Assembly: GCF_036321025.1 (NCBI RefSeq) | Contig: NZ_JAZAPB010000001.1 | Location: 248,001 to 312,000, forward strand | Reading direction: 5' to 3' | Source: Alteraurantiacibacter hainanensis | GTDB taxonomy: Bacteria; Pseudomonadota; Alphaproteobacteria; Sphingomonadales; Sphingomonadaceae | DNA length: 64,000 nucleotides | Shown: positions 59,690-64,000 of the stretch, one piece after another | Layout of the letters: each line of letters begins with the position of its first letter | Numbering within the stretch: position 1 is the first letter of the stretch | Position numbers and translations under genes: made by a program | Notes under the pieces: model-generated | What the model saw: only the letters and a program-made list of their open reading frames with translations | Database searches by the model: none | Told to the model about the DNA's origin: nothing

Positions 59690-61870
59690 ATGGACCTCAT
59701 ACTTATCGCTATTGTCCTGGGACTGCTGGCCATCGTCTATGGCTTTATCACCAGTCGCCAGGTTCTCGGGGCCGATGCCGGCAACGCTAAAATGCAGGAA
59801 ATCGCCGGTGCAATCCAGGAAGGCGCGCGAGCCTATCTGAAGCGCCAGTACACCACCATTGCCATCGTTGGCGTGGTCGTGGCGGTGCTGGTGTTCGTCT
59901 TTCTCGACATGCCTCGCGGCGGCGTGCCCATCTCTGCGGCGGGCTTTCTGCTCGGCGCAATCCTTTCGGGCGTGGCGGGCTTCATCGGCATGAACATCTC
60001 GGTGAAATCGAACGTGCGCACCGCCGCTGCGGCGATGAAGGGCCTTCAGGAGGGCCTCACCCTGGCTTTCCGTGCGGGCGCGATCACCGGCATGCTGGTG
60101 GCGGGCCTCGCCCTGCTGGCGATTGCGGTCTTCTACTGGGTGCTCACCAACATGCTCGGCCTGTCGCTGGCCGAAGCGGCGGAGCGCCGCGAGATCGTGG
60201 ACGCCCTGGTGGCCCTCGCCTTCGGTGCCTCTCTCATCTCCATCTTCGCGCGCCTTGGCGGCGGCATCTTCACCAAGGCTGCAGACGTCGGCGCGGACCT
60301 CGTCGGCAAGGTCGAAGCGGGCATCCCCGAGGATGACCCCCGCAACCCCGCCGTTATTGCGGACAACGTGGGCGACAACGTCGGCGACTGCGCCGGCATG
60401 GCCGCCGACCTGTTCGAGACCTATGTCGTGACCGTCGGTGCCACCATGGTGCTCACCCTGCTGCTGCTCTCCGACGTGCCGGCAGATGTCTTCGCCGGGC
60501 TGGTCGCCCTGCCCCTGCTGATCGGCGGTGCCTGCATCGTCACCAGCATCATCGGCACCTACTTCGTGCGGCTTGGCAGCGGCACCAACGTGATGGGCGC
60601 GATGTACAAGGGCTTCATCGTCACTGCCGTGCTGGCCGTGCCGCTGATCTACTTCGTCACCCAGTTCGCGCTGGGCGACATGACGACCCCCATCGGAGGA
60701 GAAAACCTCGGCAACATCGATACCGCCGCGCCAATCGCGGAGGAAGGCACCGCCGCGGTCACCTCGTTCACCGGCATGGACCTGTTCTGGTGCTCGCTGC
60801 TGGGTCTGGTCATCACCGGCCTGATCATCTGGATCACCGAGTACTACACGGGCACCAACTACCGCCCGGTGCGCTCGATCGCCAAGTCGTCCGAAACGGG
60901 CCACGGCACGAACGTGATCCAGGGTCTGGCGATCTCGCTGGAATCGACTGCGCTGCCGACCATCGTGATCGTTGCCGGCATCATCATCTCCTACCAGCTC
61001 GCCGGCCTGATGGGCATCGCCTATGCGGCTACCGCCATGCTGGCGCTGGCAGGCATGGTGGTGGCGCTGGACGCCTATGGCCCCGTCACCGACAATGCCG
61101 GCGGCATTGCCGAAATGGCGGGCCTGGACGAAAGCGTTCGCGAGAAGACCGATGCGCTTGATGCCGTGGGCAACACCACCAAGGCCGTGACCAAGGGCTA
61201 TGCCATCGGTTCGGCGGGTCTTGCAGCCCTGGTGCTGTTCGCCGCCTACACCACCGACCTGGCAGAGCTGTTCCCGACGCTGGACGTCGATTTCAGCCTC
61301 GAGAACCCCTACGTCATCGTGGGCCTGCTGCTGGGCGCGCTGCTGCCCTACCTGTTCGGCGCCATGGGCATGACTGCCGTGGGCCGCGCCGCGGGCGACG
61401 TGGTGAAGGACGTGCGTGAGCAGTTCGCCAACGATCCGGGCATCATGGCCGGCACCAGCCGTCCCAACTATGCCCGCACGGTGGACCTCGTCACCAAGGC
61501 CGCGATCAAGGAGATGATCATCCCCTCGCTGCTGCCGGTGCTGGCTCCCATCGTGGTCTACTTCGTCATAACCGCCGTGGCCGGCCAGCAGAACGGCTTC
61601 GCCGCGCTGGGCGCGCTGCTGCTGGGCGTGATCGTCGGCGGTATCTTCGTCGCGCTTTCCATGACCGCCGGCGGCGGCGCATGGGACAATGCGAAGAAGT
61701 ACATCGAGGACGGCAATCACGGCGGCAAGGGCTCCGACGCCCACCATGCCGCCGTGACGGGCGACACGGTCGGCGATCCCTACAAGGATACTGCCGGCCC
61801 CGCCGTGAACCCGATGATCAAGATCACCAACATCGTGGCCCTGCTGCTGCTGGCCGCCCTGGCGGTCTGA
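59690..61870 (+). CDS. hppA: Membrane-bound proton-pumping pyrophosphatase, K+-independent type
   Basis: A 726-residue integral membrane pump with some 16 helices that couples pyrophosphate hydrolysis to proton export. DVGADLVGKVE at about 198-208 and DNVGDNVGDCAGMAADLFE form the pyrophosphate site. GNTTK at 494-498 has Lys498, the marker of the potassium-independent branch. It conserves energy from biosynthetic pyrophosphate. A strong terminator follows. Confidence 0.96.
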   Translation: MDLILIAIVLGLLAIVYGFITSRQVLGADAGNAKMQEIAGAIQEGARAYLKRQYTTIAIVGVVVAVLVFVFLDMPRGGVPISAAGFLLGAILSGVAGFIGMNISVKSNVRTAAAAMKGLQEGLTLAFRAGAITGMLVAGLALLAIAVFYWVLTNMLGLSLAEAAERREIVDALVALAFGASLISIFARLGGGIFTKAADVGADLVGKVEAGIPEDDPRNPAVIADNVGDNVGDCAGMAADLFETYVVTVGATMVLTLLLLSDVPADVFAGLVALPLLIGGACIVTSIIGTYFVRLGSGTNVMGAMYKGFIVTAVLAVPLIYFVTQFALGDMTTPIGGENLGNIDTAAPIAEEGTAAVTSFTGMDLFWCSLLGLVITGLIIWITEYYTGTNYRPVRSIAKSSETGHGTNVIQGLAISLESTALPTIVIVAGIIISYQLAGLMGIAYAATAMLALAGMVVALDAYGPVTDNAGGIAEMAGLDESVREKTDALDAVGNTTKAVTKGYAIGSAGLAALVLFAAYTTDLAELFPTLDVDFSLENPYVIVGLLLGALLPYLFGAMGMTAVGRAAGDVVKDVREQFANDPGIMAGTSRPNYARTVDLVTKAAIKEMIIPSLLPVLAPIVVYFVITAVAGQQNGFAALGALLLGVIVGGIFVALSMTAGGGAWDNAKKYIEDGNHGGKGSDAHHAAVTGDTVGDPYKDTAGPAVNPMIKITNIVALLLLAALAV

Positions 61871-61898
61871 TACCGACCAACAGCTGATGGTTACCAAA

Positions 61899-61935
61899 AA
61901 CCCTGTCCGGCCCGCGCCGGGCAGGGTTTTCTTTA
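61899..61935 (+). terminator. Rho-independent terminator after hppA
   Basis: CCCTG-T-CCGGC at 61901-61911 pairs with GCCGG-G-CAGGG at 61916-61926, followed by TTTTCTTT. Confidence 0.9.
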
Positions 61936-62026
61936 CCTTTGCGATTAAAGCTTCCTTGTCGCCTCGTGCCCTAGGCAAGCAGGATGTTTCCAATGTCCCT
62001 TGCAACAGGCGGGTTAACCTTCTTCG

Positions 62027-63211
62027 TTGGCTTATGACGCTCCCCTCCCCCGGCTAGGTGCCTATCTCGGCGGCGCGACAGGTTCGCTGCCCGCGCTAGC
62101 CGCGCCGCGCGTGATGGTGGAGGAATACGGCTGGCACGAGTTCGACCGGCGGGACAGGATCGGGGCGTGGGACAAGCTGGCCGAGTGCGCGACCGAACCC
62201 AATCCGTTCTACGAAAGCTGGTATCTGCTGCCCTCGCTGCGCGCGCTGGATGCCTCGCACCACGTTACCTTGCTGGCGCTGGAGGCGGATGGCCGGCTGG
62301 CGGGCCTTATGCCGCTCGCCCGCTCGCGCGATTACTACGGGCATCCCCTGCCGCATCTCGCCAACTGGATGCATCCCAACTGCTTCCTCGGCCAGCCTCT
62401 GGTCGCGAGCGGCTTCGAGCGCGAATTCTGGCGCGCCCTGCTGGCCTGGTGCGACCGAGCCACCACGCTGCCGATATTCCTGCATCTGTCCCACATTCCG
62501 ACCGATGGCCCGCTCCACGACGCGCTGGCCGCGGTGCTGGCCGAAGACTCGCGCCCCGGAGCTGTGGTGCACCAGGACGAGCGCGCCATGCTGCACGGCG
62601 AAACCTCTGCCGAGGACTATTTCGAGGCGTCGCTCTCCACCCGCAAGCGCAAGGAACTGCGCCGCCAGCAGCGCCGCCTGGCAGAGGAAGGCGACTTCCA
62701 GGTGGAACGGCTTACCGATTACACCGACATCGCCGGATGGACGCGCGAATTCCTGCAACTGGAAGCGCGCGGCTGGAAAGGCGAGGCCCGATCGGCGCTG
62801 CAGTGCAACTTCGCGACCCGGCAGATTTTCCAGCACGCCATCGCGGGCGCTGCCGCGCGGGGACGTCTGGAACGGCTGGCCCTGCGGCTGGACGGCAAGC
62901 CGATCGCCATGCTCGCCAATTTCCTCACCGCGCCGGGTGCGTTCTCCTACAAGACCGCCTTCGACGAGGATTACGCCCGCTTCTCGCCGGGCGTGCTGTT
63001 GCAACGGGAAAACCTCGCCCTGCTGGATCGCGAGGACATCGCCTGGGCCGACAGCTGCGCCGCGCAGGATCATCCCATGATCGACCACATCTGGCGTCAG
63101 CGCCGGGCGATGCGGCGCTTGTCCATCGGTATCGGCGGAGCGCTGCGCCGCGCTGCCTTCGGTGCCGTGATCCGCGCCGAAACGGGCACCTGGGCGGGGG
63201 GGCTGCGATGA
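62027..63211 (+). CDS. FemAB/BioF2-like GNAT acetyltransferase
   Basis: A 394-residue protein of the double-GNAT type (Acetyltransf_6, CelD/FemAB-like). NPFYESWYLLPSLRAL and GRLAGLMPLARS mark the first half; STRKRKELRRQQRRLAEEG and SYKTAFDEDYARFSPGVLLQRE the second, where the acyl donor is bound. Such proteins often act in surface polysaccharide or lipid tailoring. The only start covering the conserved N terminus is TTG 62027, with no good ribosome site, so the start is uncertain. Its stop overlaps the next ATG. Confidence 0.82.
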   Translation: MAYDAPLPRLGAYLGGATGSLPALAAPRVMVEEYGWHEFDRRDRIGAWDKLAECATEPNPFYESWYLLPSLRALDASHHVTLLALEADGRLAGLMPLARSRDYYGHPLPHLANWMHPNCFLGQPLVASGFEREFWRALLAWCDRATTLPIFLHLSHIPTDGPLHDALAAVLAEDSRPGAVVHQDERAMLHGETSAEDYFEASLSTRKRKELRRQQRRLAEEGDFQVERLTDYTDIAGWTREFLQLEARGWKGEARSALQCNFATRQIFQHAIAGAAARGRLERLALRLDGKPIAMLANFLTAPGAFSYKTAFDEDYARFSPGVLLQRENLALLDREDIAWADSCAAQDHPMIDHIWRQRRAMRRLSIGIGGALRRAAFGAVIRAETGTWAGGLR

Positions 63212-64000
63212 CCCACCACGTCGGCAATCTCCACGGCCGGTCAATCGGCGGGAAACAGGTCTTCCCGGCCCGCAGCCGCGCCTATTTCGCCGCTTCCTAC
63301 CCGGAGGGTGCGCACAAGCTGACGCACGACCTCTACGAACATCCCTTGCTGGAACTCGATGCGCTGGCGATGCTGGCGGAAAGCCTTCCTGCCGAAAGCA
63401 TCGAATACAACCGCGGCGACGTGCCCATCGGCGTGGACGGCAAGCCCGGCCCGACCGGGCGCGCCATCGGCGAGACGATCCGCGAGATCGATACCGCCAA
63501 CAGCTGGGCCGTGCTCAAGAACATCGAGCAGGACCCGGCCTATGCCGCCCTGCTGCACGAGTTGCTGGGCGAACTGCGCGAAGCGATAGAGTCGAAAACC
63601 GGCGCATTGCTGACACCGCATTGCTTCGTCTTCGTGTCCAGCCCGGACGCGACGACCCCCTATCACTTCGACCCCGAGCACAATATCCTGCTGCAATTGC
63701 GCGGTCGCAAGTCGATGACGGTCTTTCCCGCGGGCGACCAGCGCTTCGCGCCCGACAGTGTTCATGAGGCCTATCATACCGGCGGCGGTCGGGAACTGGG
63801 CTGGCATGATAGCTTCGCCAAGGACGGAATGACGTTTCCGCTGGAATCGGGAGAGGCGGTCTACGTGCCCGTGATGGCACCGCATTTCGTGCGCAACGGC
63901 TCCGAACCGTCGATCTCGCTGTCGATCACATGGCGCTCGCAATGGAGCTACGAGGAGGCGGACGCCCGCGCCTTCAACCACTGGCTGCGCGGCCTGGGGC
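63208..64000 (+). CDS. JmjC/cupin-like domain protein, cut by window edge
   Basis: At least 264 residues; the C terminus lies beyond the right edge. A metal site is seen in TPYHFDPEHNILLQLRGRKSM, whose H-x-D pair matches that of Fe(II)/2-oxoglutarate cupins, with the partner His expected in VPVMAPHFVRNG. LQLRGRKSMTVFPAGDQRF matches the VSGKRRFTLFPP element of the JmjC-like gene at 27261-28283, so the window holds two of the family. ATGA overlap shows it is translated with the FemAB-like gene; protein modification or surface tailoring is possible, not shown. Confidence 0.82.
   Translation, partial: MTHHVGNLHGRSIGGKQVFPARSRAYFAASYPEGAHKLTHDLYEHPLLELDALAMLAESLPAESIEYNRGDVPIGVDGKPGPTGRAIGETIREIDTANSWAVLKNIEQDPAYAALLHELLGELREAIESKTGALLTPHCFVFVSSPDATTPYHFDPEHNILLQLRGRKSMTVFPAGDQRFAPDSVHEAYHTGGGRELGWHDSFAKDGMTFPLESGEAVYVPVMAPHFVRNGSEPSISLSITWRSQWSYEEADARAFNHWLRGLG

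Noticed and set aside
59660..62005. A long His/Gly-rich open frame antisense to hppA
   Set aside because: The sequence is low-complexity, without any family motif, and hppA on the other strand is unmistakable.
1..64000. tRNA, rRNA, CRISPR array, insertion sequence, prophage or replication origin
   Set aside because: I looked through all gaps; none exceeds 300 bp and none holds a cloverleaf, spaced repeats, transposase or integrase. The single DnaA box does not make an origin.

Overview
This is a GC-rich (roughly 65 percent) chromosomal window with no phage, insertion sequence, CRISPR, rRNA or tRNA that I can find. Gene content and order point to an alphaproteobacterium of the Sphingomonadales, most likely near the Erythrobacteraceae. 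The evidence is a CcrM-type GANTC methyltransferase next to rnhB, pckA divergent from chvI-chvG-hprK-rapZ-EIIA-HPr, a short HisG with hisD-nusB-thiL-hppA, a DnaJ/BolA/CobS group, a DUF885 peptidase with a Tat-type leader, and JmjC/cupin-like proteins. The genus is inference; the gene orders are seen directly.

Layout. 0-7 kb: partial ccrM, a sulfotransferase, rnhB-SDR, a PQQ-type sugar dehydrogenase lipoprotein, an acetyltransferase, and a DUF1285-CoA-pyrophosphatase-cca run. 7-16 kb: a duplicated-domain secreted protein, parC, a DJ-1/PfpI protein, a methyltransferase fused to a membrane anti-sigma-like domain, a 2Fe-2S ferredoxin with two tandem cysteine desulfurases, an alpha/beta hydrolase, and a TonB protein behind a Zur-like box. 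16-27 kb: a DUF885 zinc peptidase, a polysaccharide deacetylase, a 52-residue membrane protein, pckA, and the ChvI/ChvG two-component system joined to a sugar-permease-free PTS relay. 27-40 kb: a JmjC-like protein, rmuC, fhs, a cation/proton antiporter broken by an amber codon, a catalase plus Cys-rich copper-binding protein, a small entericidin-like lipoprotein, def-recR facing fmt-truA, and a dehydrogenase. 40-45 kb: a class A penicillin-binding protein, an M28 peptidase and cobS. 45-53 kb: an accessory-looking detoxification block of four glutathione transferases, glyoxalase-fold proteins, DUF1428, SRPBCC and an MpaB-type oxygenase under an HxlR regulator, with dnaJ-bolA embedded. 53-64 kb: pirin, FKBP, an epoxide hydrolase-like protein, DUF2332, hisG-hisD-nusB-thiL, the proton-pumping pyrophosphatase, and a FemAB-like acetyltransferase overlapping a second JmjC-like gene cut by the right edge.

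Working together: many neighbours overlap by ATGA, GTGA, TTGA or TGATG junctions, so translational coupling is the rule. The ChvGI-HprK-HPr-EIIA group links envelope sensing to carbon/nitrogen PTS signalling beside pckA, the gluconeogenic gene. The main points of interest are five GANTC sites upstream of ccrM, the methyltransferase/anti-sigma fusion, the Zur box in front of tonB, two 17-bp direct repeats spaced 21 bp across the hxlR start, an EcfG-like promoter that decides the catalase start, the amber-interrupted antiporter, and two genes whose best start codon is ATC.
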